Assembly (NCBI RefSeq): GCF_016065055.1
Contig: NZ_CP065856.1
Span: 372,001-436,000 of the forward strand
Direction: 5' to 3'
DNA: 64,000 nucleotides
From: Halosimplex litoreum
GTDB lineage: Archaea > Halobacteriota > Halobacteria > Halobacteriales > Haloarculaceae
In this document: positions 41,703 to 49,869 of the stretch, piece after piece
How positions within the stretch are numbered: the first letter of the stretch is position 1
Layout of the letters: each line of letters begins with the position of its first letter
Position numbers and translations under genes: made by a program
Notes under the pieces: generated by a model
Told to the model about the DNA's origin: nothing
Database searches by the model: none
What the model saw: only the letters and a program-made list of their open reading frames with translations

Positions 41703-43754
41703 ATGCAACGGACACAGCTCTTCGTAGTCGCGTCAGTCGTACTGTTGCTCGCCGCGTCGCCCGTCGCCGGCGCGGTCGCCGACCGCGCACCCGACGCCGC
41801 CGGGACGGACGACCCGTCGACGAACGCGGTCGACCGGGCGGACGCGTCCGCCGCGGTCCAGCAGCAACAGCAGCAAGACAACGTCACCGGGAACCCCGGG
41901 ATCGACCTCTCGGCCCCGGACACCGACTTCGTCCCCGGGGCACAGACCGCGCTGCAGGTCGTCGTGCTGAACGACGGCAACGTCACCGACGGGTCGCTGT
42001 CGAACCCGCAGCTCGAACAGCAGGTGACCACCGCCCGCGCGCTCCGGGTCAGCGTCGGCGAGCACGAGGCGCCGCTGACGGTCACCACCAACGAACGCGC
42101 GGTCGCGCGCCTGCCCGACGGGTCGTCGGCGCCCGTCGAGTTCCGGATGGAGGTCGACCGCTCGGCCCAGCCGGGGACCTACCAGCTCCCGATCAACGCC
42201 TCGTACAACTACACGGCGTCGGTAGACCCGGCGACGAGCGAGTACAACCGGACGAGCACGACGCGGAACTTCACGGTCAACGTGACTATCGAGGAGGCCG
42301 CGCAGTTCCGCGTGACCGACGTCGAGTCGACGGCCCGGATCGGCGCCACCGGCACGGTCGACGTGACGATGCGTAACACCGGGACCGCGGTCGCGCGCAA
42401 CGCCTCGGTCGCGCTCACCTCCCGCAACGCCGACCTGACCTTCGGCGCGTCGTCGTCGTCGACCCGCTACGTCGGCGGCGCCTGGGCGCCGGGCGAGACG
42501 CGGACCGTCTCCTACCGCGTCAGCGCCGCTCAGTCGGCGAGCCAGCAGCAGTACGCATTCGGCGCGACCGTCAGCTACGAGGACGAGGACAGCGCGCCGA
42601 TGGAGTCCGACAGCCTCTCGCTGGGCGTCACGCCCGCGCGCGAACAGACGTTCACCGTCGTCGACAGCGCGAGCGACGTGGCCGTCGACGACGACGGGCC
42701 CGTGACCGTCACCGTTCGCAACGACGGTCCGATCGACGTGCGCGACGCGTCCGTGTCTGTCACCTCCGGAAGCCCCGCGCTCACATTCGGCGGGTCGACG
42801 ACCGCGAGCGAGTACGTCGGCGCGTGGGCGGCCAACGAGACCCGCGAGATCGCCGTCGAAGCCACGGCGACCCCGCAGGCCGAGAGCCGTACCTACTCCC
42901 TGCAGGCGTCGGTGACCTACGAGGACGGCGAAGGCGACCCCGGCGAGTCCGGCACGCTCCAGTTCGGCGTCCGCCCCGACCCCGAAGTCGAGTACGAGTT
43001 CGACGCGAGCAACCTGAGTTCGACGCTCCGGGTCGGCGAAGAAGGCACCCTCTCGGGCACGATCACCAACGTCGGCGACACACGGGCCGACAGCGTCGTG
43101 GTCGTCTTCGAATCGGAGTCCCAGAGCGTCTCGCCGCTCGAACGCGAGTACGCCGTCGGGAACCTGCGGGTCAACCAGTCCAAGGAGTTCGCCTTCGACG
43201 TGGAAGTCAGCGAGGCCGGCGAAGCCGGCCCGAAGCAGTTCACGCTGCGACCGACCTACCGGAACGCCGACGACGAACGGCGCGAGGCCGAGAGTTTCGA
43301 CACTCGCCTGCGCGTCCGCCAGCAACGGGACGCCTTCGACGTGTCGGTCGGTAACGGGACCGTCGAACGCGGCGGCGGCCGCGTCCTCGAAGTGACGGTC
43401 ACGAACGTCGGCGACGACCCCGTCAGCGACGTGTCCGCGGCCATGTTCGCCGACGACCCGATCAGTGTCGACGACAGCGAGGCCTACGCCGACGAGATCC
43501 CAGCGGGCGAGTCGGAGACGCTCGTCTTCGAGGTCAGCGCCGGCTCCGGCGCGTTGACCAAGTCCTACCCGGTCGAGATGGACTTCCAGTACGACGACGC
43601 CGACGGTGACACGACTCTCTCCAGCGGCTACACCGTCGCGGTCGACGTGACCGAGCCCGAGGACGGCGGCGGCGGCCTGCCCGTCCCGGTCATCGTCGGC
43701 GCGCTCGTCGTCCTCGTCGCCCTCGTCGTCGGGTACCTGTGGTACGACCGCTAA
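41703..43754 (+). CDS. COG1361-type secreted/membrane-anchored S-layer-like protein
   Basis: This 683-residue protein has a signal peptide (MQRTQLFVVASVVLLLAASP), a low-complexity Gln run near residue 55, about four CARDB-like beta-sandwich repeats each with VTxxNxG and SYxVxVSxxA-type strands (for example VDVTMRNTGTAVARNASV), and a C-terminal membrane helix (PVPVIVGALVVLVALVVGYLW). It directly precedes the RND gene with a 1-nt gap, a haloarchaeal pairing suggesting an extracytoplasmic partner of the exporter. Confidence 0.8.
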   Translation: MQRTQLFVVASVVLLLAASPVAGAVADRAPDAAGTDDPSTNAVDRADASAAVQQQQQQDNVTGNPGIDLSAPDTDFVPGAQTALQVVVLNDGNVTDGSLSNPQLEQQVTTARALRVSVGEHEAPLTVTTNERAVARLPDGSSAPVEFRMEVDRSAQPGTYQLPINASYNYTASVDPATSEYNRTSTTRNFTVNVTIEEAAQFRVTDVESTARIGATGTVDVTMRNTGTAVARNASVALTSRNADLTFGASSSSTRYVGGAWAPGETRTVSYRVSAAQSASQQQYAFGATVSYEDEDSAPMESDSLSLGVTPAREQTFTVVDSASDVAVDDDGPVTVTVRNDGPIDVRDASVSVTSGSPALTFGGSTTASEYVGAWAANETREIAVEATATPQAESRTYSLQASVTYEDGEGDPGESGTLQFGVRPDPEVEYEFDASNLSSTLRVGEEGTLSGTITNVGDTRADSVVVVFESESQSVSPLEREYAVGNLRVNQSKEFAFDVEVSEAGEAGPKQFTLRPTYRNADDERREAESFDTRLRVRQQRDAFDVSVGNGTVERGGGRVLEVTVTNVGDDPVSDVSAAMFADDPISVDDSEAYADEIPAGESETLVFEVSAGSGALTKSYPVEMDFQYDDADGDTTLSSGYTVAVDVTEPEDGGGGLPVPVIVGALVVLVALVVGYLWYDR

Positions 43755-43755
43755 G

Positions 43756-46200
43756 ATGGTCTTCGAGTGGTTCACCGACGAGGTCGGCGACGCCATCGCC
43801 TCCTACCCGGGGCGGATCAGCCTCGCCTTCCTCCTGTTGACCGCCGTCTTCGTCGCCGGCCTCGGCAACGTCGAGACCGAGGGCGGGAGCAACCAGTTCG
43901 TCGAGGATCTCGACTCGTTCGAGGCCTTCGAGGACATCCAGCGGGAGTTCAGCACCGGCTTCGGCGGCGGGTCGACGAGCACGCAGCTGCTCCAGCGCGA
44001 GCAGAACGTCCTCTCGCGGACGAGCATGCTGCGGATGTTACGGGCTCAGGAACGGTTGCAGGACCACGGTGGGTTGCGCGTGACGGGCGTCTCCAGTCCG
44101 GCGCGGACCGTCGCTCAACAGCTCGACCCGGACGCGGCGACGGTCGGCGCCCAGATCGACGCCGTCGAGCGGGCGACGGCGACCGAGATCGACCGGGCCG
44201 TCCGCCGGGCCGCCGAGACCCCAGGCTTCACCTCGCAGGTCAGCGAGGACTTCGACTCCGAGAGCGCGGCCGCACGCGCGGCGCAGGCGTCGGTCACGCA
44301 CGGCCGCGACGCGGACGACCGCGAGGAGCGCGTCGAACGGGTGATCGGGACCGTCGGCGGCGACGTCGACATCGTCGGGAGCGCCCCGAACACCATCGGC
44401 TCGTCGCTAGCGCTCGTGCTCCCGGCCGCGTTCATCCTCATCGTCGGCTTCCTGGTCGTCGCCTACCGCGACCTGGTCGACCTGTTGCTGGGCGTCGTCG
44501 CCATCCTGATGACGCTGCTGTGGACGTTCGGGTTCCTCGGACTGGCCGACATCGCCTTCAACCCGCTGCTCGTGGCGGTGCCGCCGCTTTTGATCGCGGT
44601 CGGCATCGACTTCGGGATCCACGCGGTCAACCGCTACCGGGAGGAACGCGAGCGCGACCAGCCGGTCGGGACGGCGATGGACGTCACGACCGCGCAGCTG
44701 CTGGTGGCCTTCTTCATCGTGATGGGGACGACCGTCATCGGCTTCCTCTCCAACCTGCCGAGCGCGCTCGCACCCATCCGCGACTTCGGCCTCGTCGCCG
44801 CCATCGGCATCTGTTTCACCTTCCTCATCTTCGGGATCTTCCTCCCCGCGGCGAAGGTCAAGACCGACCGCCTGCGCGCGAGGTACCCGATCCCCACGAT
44901 GAGCGAGCGGCCGCTGGGGTCGGAGGGGTCGCTGCTGGGGCGAGCGCTCGGCGGTGGCGTCGCGATCGCCCAGCGCGCGCCGGCGCTGTTCATGCTCGTA
45001 ATCTTGGTCACGAGCGGCGTCGCGGGCGTCTACGCGACCGGCGTCGGCACCGGCTTCAGCCAGGACGACTTCCTGCCGCCCGAGTACGAGGAGATCCCCG
45101 ACTGGCAAAAGGAGCTTCCGGGGCCGTTCGCCCCGCCGGAGTACGACACCATCTCGAAGAGTAACTACATCGAGGACAACTTCCCACAGAGCAGTTCGGT
45201 CCTGTTGTTCGTCGAGTCGCGGATGCACCGCGACGCGGCGCTCGACCAGGTCTATCGGATGGGGTCGGACCCGCCGCCGACCGTCCTCCGCGAGGGTCGC
45301 CACGCCGAGAGCCAATCGGTCGTCACGATCGTCCGGTCGTACGCCGACCGGAACCCGGAGTTCGCCGATCTGGTGGCGCGCAACGACCCCGACGACGACG
45401 GCATCCCCGAGCAGAACCTCCGCGAGGTGTACGACTCGCTCGAATCGGCGCCGACCAGCGGGGTGGGCGGCGTCCTCGCCGACGACCGACGGAGCACGCT
45501 CGTCACCTATACCGTCGACGCCGACGCGACCAATCGCGAGGTCGCCGCCGACGCCGAGACGGTCGCCGCCGAGACCTCGCTGGACGCCACGCCGACCGGC
45601 AACGCCATCATCTTCGAGGAAGCCTCCGAACTCATCCTCGGCACGGTGATCACCAGCCTGGTCATCACGCTCGTCGGCGCGTCGGCGTTCCTGATCGTCG
45701 TCTACCACGTGCTGGAGGGGCGCGCGTCGCTGGGCGTCGCCAACGTCGTCCCCATCGCGCTGACGGTGACCTTCGTCGTCGCGTCGATGCGCTATCTCGG
45801 CATCGACTTCAACGCGATCAACGGCGTGATCCTCTCGCTGACGATCGGGCTCGGTATCGACTACTCCGTCCACGTCGTCCACCGCTTCGCCGACGAGTTC
45901 GAGGACGCGGACCTCGACACGGCCCTCGACCGGGCCATCCGCGGGACCGGCGGCGCGCTCACCGGCAGCATGCTCACCACCGTCGCCGGCATGGGAATGC
46001 TCGTGTTCGCGCTCAACCCCGCGATCGGCGCGTTCGGCGTGCTGACCGCGCTATCGGTCGTCTACGCCTACGTCGCCTCCATCGTCGTCCTCCCGTCGAC
46101 GCTGGTGCTGTGGGACCGGGTCGTCAACCGCTCGCGGGCGGCCAAGTTGCTGTACGGCCGCGGTAGCAACCCCACGCCGGAGACGTCGGTCGAGGAGTGA
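43756..46200 (+). CDS. RND superfamily (MMPL) exporter
   Basis: This 814-residue protein has about 12 transmembrane helices in two six-helix halves, each preceded by a large external loop. MMPL motifs are seen in IDFGIHAVNRYREE (first half) and GIDYSVHVVHRFADEFE (second half). It is inferred to export lipids or hydrophobic compounds, coupled to H+ or Na+ flux. It is co-transcribed with the COG1361 protein. Confidence 0.9.
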   Translation: MVFEWFTDEVGDAIASYPGRISLAFLLLTAVFVAGLGNVETEGGSNQFVEDLDSFEAFEDIQREFSTGFGGGSTSTQLLQREQNVLSRTSMLRMLRAQERLQDHGGLRVTGVSSPARTVAQQLDPDAATVGAQIDAVERATATEIDRAVRRAAETPGFTSQVSEDFDSESAAARAAQASVTHGRDADDREERVERVIGTVGGDVDIVGSAPNTIGSSLALVLPAAFILIVGFLVVAYRDLVDLLLGVVAILMTLLWTFGFLGLADIAFNPLLVAVPPLLIAVGIDFGIHAVNRYREERERDQPVGTAMDVTTAQLLVAFFIVMGTTVIGFLSNLPSALAPIRDFGLVAAIGICFTFLIFGIFLPAAKVKTDRLRARYPIPTMSERPLGSEGSLLGRALGGGVAIAQRAPALFMLVILVTSGVAGVYATGVGTGFSQDDFLPPEYEEIPDWQKELPGPFAPPEYDTISKSNYIEDNFPQSSSVLLFVESRMHRDAALDQVYRMGSDPPPTVLREGRHAESQSVVTIVRSYADRNPEFADLVARNDPDDDGIPEQNLREVYDSLESAPTSGVGGVLADDRRSTLVTYTVDADATNREVAADAETVAAETSLDATPTGNAIIFEEASELILGTVITSLVITLVGASAFLIVVYHVLEGRASLGVANVVPIALTVTFVVASMRYLGIDFNAINGVILSLTIGLGIDYSVHVVHRFADEFEDADLDTALDRAIRGTGGALTGSMLTTVAGMGMLVFALNPAIGAFGVLTALSVVYAYVASIVVLPSTLVLWDRVVNRSRAAKLLYGRGSNPTPETSVEE

Positions 46201-46292
46201 CCGCGTCGGCGGTCGCCGCTGTCGCCGTCGCGTCCCCGTTCGGCCGCGCACGCGCCCCGAACGATTTAGGACTGCTTCGCCAACACGGGCGT

Positions 46293-47702
46293 ATGGTTCA
46301 CGTAGTCGTCGTCGGCGCCTACGGCAGCGCCGGCGCCGCGGTCGCGAACTCGCTCGCCGAGGAGCCAGACGTACAGCTCACGCTGATCGACGACGGCGAC
46401 CCCGGCGGCGGCCTCTGCATCCTGCGGGGCTGTATGCCCTCCAAAGAGGTACTGTCGGCCGGTGCCCACCGCTTTCAGGCGCGCCACGACGAGCGACTGC
46501 GCGGCGACCCCCACGAGGTCGACCTCGACCGGACCATCGAGCGCAAGGACGACCACACGCTCGGGTGGGCCGAACACCGCCGGGAGTCGATCCACGAGAT
46601 CGCCGAGCGGTCGGACGTCGAGTTCGTCCACGACACCGCGCGGTTCGTCGACGACCACACCGTCGTCGCGGGCGGCCGGGAGATCACCGGCGACTACGTG
46701 GTGATCGCCACCGGGTCGGCGGTCAACGTCCCCGACCTGCCCGGGATCGAGGACGTGCCGCATCGGACGAGCGCGGATCTGCTCGACGCCACCGAACTCC
46801 CGGACTCGGCGGTCGTGATGGGACTGGGCTACGTCGGTCTGGAGATGGTCCCCTATCTCAGCGAGGTCGGCGGGACCGACGTGACCGTCGTCGAGCACGA
46901 CGAGCGACCCATCGACGAGGCCGACCCCGCGTTCGGCGACGCGATCCTCGACTGCTATCGCGACGCCTTCGACGTGACGGTCCCCACGGAGTGTTACGAG
47001 AAGCGCGTCGAACCGACCGACGACGGGGGCGTCCGCCTCTCCCTCGAACACGTCGACGGCGACGACGAGGTCGTCGAGGCCGACGAACTCTACCTGTTCA
47101 CCGGGCGGCGGCCCTGCGTGGGGCGGCTCGGGCTCGAGAACTCGGCGCTGGAGCGGGGGCCCGACTGGGTGCTCGACACGATGCAGGCTCGCGACGACGA
47201 TCGGGTGTTCGTCGTCGGCGACGTCAACGGCAAGGAGCCGATCCTCCACGTCGCCAAGGAACAGGGCTTCACCGCCGCCGAGAACATCCTCCGGCGCGAG
47301 CGCGGCGAGCCCCTCGAAGCCTACGAGAACGTCACCCACCACGTCATCTTCTCGGGGCTGGGCGTCTACCCCTACGCCCGCGTCGGCATGACCGAACGCG
47401 AGGCCCGCGACGCCGGTCACGATATCGCCGTGGCGAAACGGCAGGCGCGCGACGACGGCGTGTTCAAGGCGAAGGACACCCCCGAGGGCGTCGCCAAACT
47501 CGTCGTCGACCGCGAGACCGCGACGGTACTGGGCTGGCAGGGACTGCACTACCACGCCGACGTGATGGCCAAGACGATGCAGGTCGTCGTCGAGATGGGC
47601 CTGGACGTTCGGGAGGTGCCCGACCGGGCCTACCACCCGACGACGCCCGAGATCGTCGACGGACTCCTGCGGGACGCGACCGACGAACTCGGCGACCGCT
47701 GA
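46293..47702 (+). CDS. FAD-dependent pyridine nucleotide-disulfide oxidoreductase
   Basis: This 469-residue protein has an N-terminal FAD-binding sequence VVVVGAYGSAGAAV, the redox disulfide in GLCILRGCMPSK (Cys-x4-Cys, about 45-56), an NAD-binding GLGYVGLEM and the C-terminal base motif AYHPTTPEI (His near residue 448). It belongs to the dihydrolipoyl dehydrogenase/mercuric reductase group, but no 2-oxoacid dehydrogenase genes lie nearby, so its disulfide substrate is unclear. Confidence 0.88.
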   Translation: MVHVVVVGAYGSAGAAVANSLAEEPDVQLTLIDDGDPGGGLCILRGCMPSKEVLSAGAHRFQARHDERLRGDPHEVDLDRTIERKDDHTLGWAEHRRESIHEIAERSDVEFVHDTARFVDDHTVVAGGREITGDYVVIATGSAVNVPDLPGIEDVPHRTSADLLDATELPDSAVVMGLGYVGLEMVPYLSEVGGTDVTVVEHDERPIDEADPAFGDAILDCYRDAFDVTVPTECYEKRVEPTDDGGVRLSLEHVDGDDEVVEADELYLFTGRRPCVGRLGLENSALERGPDWVLDTMQARDDDRVFVVGDVNGKEPILHVAKEQGFTAAENILRRERGEPLEAYENVTHHVIFSGLGVYPYARVGMTEREARDAGHDIAVAKRQARDDGVFKAKDTPEGVAKLVVDRETATVLGWQGLHYHADVMAKTMQVVVEMGLDVREVPDRAYHPTTPEIVDGLLRDATDELGDR

Positions 47703-47757
47703 GGGCGACAGCCGCCAACGGCGAGGAGTGCGTACCCCGTCGGATCGGGGGTCGGGT

Positions 47758-48441
47758 TCAGTCGAACAGGTGGCCGACCCGTTCAGGGGAGTATCTCGTC
47801 TCCCAGCCGTCTCCGTTGAGCGCTATCTCGACGGCGACGACCGGCGCGAGTATCCCGATCCCCGCGTCTGCTATCAGCGCGAGGGTCGCGTAGTCGAGCG
47901 AACCGGCCGGGAGTACCGCGCTTACCGCGCCGAGTAGCAGCCACCGGAAGAGGAGCAACACGAACCACAGGTACCCGATCGCGGCCAACCGCCTCGCGAC
48001 GACTTCGAGGCCGTACAGCGTGATCGGCTCGCCCGCTCCGGATAGTCGATCGCGCTCGACGACGCCGGCGGCGCTGGCGACGAGGCGGTAGGCACCCACC
48101 ACGACGAAGAGCAGCCCGGTCGCCCCGAGGGGAAGCCCGGTCCGGAGCCCTTCGGACCGGACGCCGAGAGCGAAGAACAGTCCTCCGATAGCGGCGGCCG
48201 CGAACCCGGCACCGAAGACGCCGACCCTGACGTTCGTCGACCCGGAGTCGACGCTGCGTATCGCCCTCCCGACAGCGGTGATCACCACCCCCCAACAGGC
48301 CAGTACGACGGTCGCCACCAGCACCCAGTTCGCCCCGAATATCGGCCGAATTCGCCAGGCGGTCCACCCCGCGACCGCGACGAACGACACGACCACACCC
48401 AGAGAGACCGCCGCTGTCTTCGGTCTTCGACGCCCCCACAT
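47758..48441 (-). CDS. six-helix membrane protein of unknown function
   Basis: This 227-residue protein has about six hydrophobic segments and a basic start (MWGRRRPKTAAVSLG). It is convergent with the disulfide oxidoreductase. I recognise no conserved functional motif. Confidence 0.7.
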   Translation of the reverse strand: MWGRRRPKTAAVSLGVVVSFVAVAGWTAWRIRPIFGANWVLVATVVLACWGVVITAVGRAIRSVDSGSTNVRVGVFGAGFAAAAIGGLFFALGVRSEGLRTGLPLGATGLLFVVVGAYRLVASAAGVVERDRLSGAGEPITLYGLEVVARRLAAIGYLWFVLLLFRWLLLGAVSAVLPAGSLDYATLALIADAGIGILAPVVAVEIALNGDGWETRYSPERVGHLFD

Positions 48442-48498
48442 ACCCCAGATAGTATCTTCGAGCTGTCAAAACCGTTGGGTTTCTCGGGACCGTTCGCG

Positions 48499-49008
48499 TT
48501 ACTCGCGTCGCTCGCGGATCGCGTCGGCTAGCGAATCGGGGTCGTCCAGCCGCTCGACGACCTCCAGCTCGTCGCCCACCGTGATCTCACCGCCTTCGAC
48601 CACGTCGGCGCAGATACCGCCGCGCTCCTCGCCGAGGGCCTCCGCGAGGTCGTCCTCGCCGGCCACTTCCTCGACGCGGGCACAGGGCGGTCGTCGACGA
48701 GTCCCCTCGAAGACGGCCTCGCCGACCGAGAACCGGGTGTCGAGCAGGTCGACCACGTCGTAGTCGACCACGAGATTTCGGCGGTGGCGCCCGTCCGAGA
48801 GGTCGATGTCGTAGCGCTCGCGGACCGTCTCCAGCGCCCCGCTGTCGACGAGGGTAACCTGACACACGTCGTACGGCGAGTAGTAGCCGCGGCCGTGACA
48901 GTAGCGGTCGCCGCGGAGCCCGCCGCCCTCGACCGCCCGAACGCGCTCGCTGGCCGCCATCGGCGCACCACCCTCCGGCGCGGTCCAGATCCGCTCGACG
49001 CTGGGCAT
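48499..49008 (-). CDS. MOSC-domain protein
   Basis: This 169-residue protein carries the MOSC fold of molybdenum-cofactor sulfurase C-termini. Motifs GLRGDRYCHGRGYYS, VTLVDSGALETV and the Cys-bearing RRRPPCARVEEV are typical. MOSC proteins transfer or bind sulfur to metal cofactors. The start MPSVERIWTAPEGG is chosen within a longer open frame. A cupin gene lies about 60 nt upstream on the same strand. Confidence 0.88.
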   Translation of the reverse strand: MPSVERIWTAPEGGAPMAASERVRAVEGGGLRGDRYCHGRGYYSPYDVCQVTLVDSGALETVRERYDIDLSDGRHRRNLVVDYDVVDLLDTRFSVGEAVFEGTRRRPPCARVEEVAGEDDLAEALGEERGGICADVVEGGEITVGDELEVVERLDDPDSLADAIRERRE

Positions 49009-49067
49009 GGCGGCGTTCGGTGTCCAGCGGCCAAAACGATTGCGTCGCCGTCCGCGAAACTCCCGTC

Positions 49068-49442
49068 TCAGTCGCCCTCGTAACTGTGCCCGTCGCTGAC
49101 CGGCGGAGCACCGATGCCGACCACCCGGGCCGGACCGTCCGCGTCGTCGGCCACGTGGGCTCGATGCGGGCTCTCCGGCTCGGCGACGAAGAACTGGTCG
49201 GCCTCGACCCGATAGGTCTCCTCGGGCGTCTCGACGCTGAGCGTCCCCGAGATCACGTAGAAGGCCTCCTCCTGCTCGTCGTGGTAGTGCATCCCCGAGA
49301 GCGGGATCTCCTCGCCCGGGTCGACGGCGTAGGTCCGCAGTCCGAGCCGCTCCATCCCCGCGGCCTCGCTCACGTACCGCATCTCGGACGGTCGGTCCGG
49401 TTCCGGCTCTCGTTCGTCGGGGTCGACGACGTGATATCCCAT
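49068..49442 (-). CDS. cupin-domain protein
   Basis: This 124-residue protein has cupin motif 1, MHYHDEQEEAFYVISGTLSV (His-x-His-x4-Glu-like metal ligands), and motif 2, EADQFFVAEPESPHRAHV. It is a single small beta-barrel that probably binds a divalent metal; no specific reaction is indicated. The start is MGYHVVDPDERE at 49442. Confidence 0.88.
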   Translation of the reverse strand: MGYHVVDPDEREPEPDRPSEMRYVSEAAGMERLGLRTYAVDPGEEIPLSGMHYHDEQEEAFYVISGTLSVETPEETYRVEADQFFVAEPESPHRAHVADDADGPARVVGIGAPPVSDGHSYEGD

Positions 49443-49869
49443 ATCCGGCCCATCGGACAGACGACCGTAAGTATCGACCGACCGCCGACGCGCCCGTGGC
49501 TCGCTCCCGCCGACAGTCCGGGTCGGCGACGGGCGTCGATAGGACCGACACGCCCGCGCGCGGCCCGACGCAAAGCCGAGGTTGTCGGAGGTGGTCGAAG
49601 GTCGCGAGTCGGTCGGCGGTGGGTCCGGAACCACGAGACCGCGCCGACAAATATCGACTTTCCGAGCGCTGGGTCGGCCTACCGTGGCGCCGCACGAACG
49701 CGCTCGTCGCCCACCGAGCGAACGTTCGAGTCCCGCCGTCACCGACGCGTGGGCGAGACGGCCCGGTCCGTCCGCAACGGGGTAACGCGTCGTTGTCCGG
49801 CGACCGGCATGGGGTTACTCCCGATGGGTGCTACATAACAACGACTTCGGTGTCCGTGCCTCCGGTACT
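49443..49869. other. intergenic gap without a recognised gene
   Basis: I see no supported coding sequence here; ORFs on both strands are Arg/Pro-rich artefacts. The right end holds the probable promoter of the FG-GAP gene (GCTACATAACAACG, about 30-40 nt before its ATG). Confidence 0.5.
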
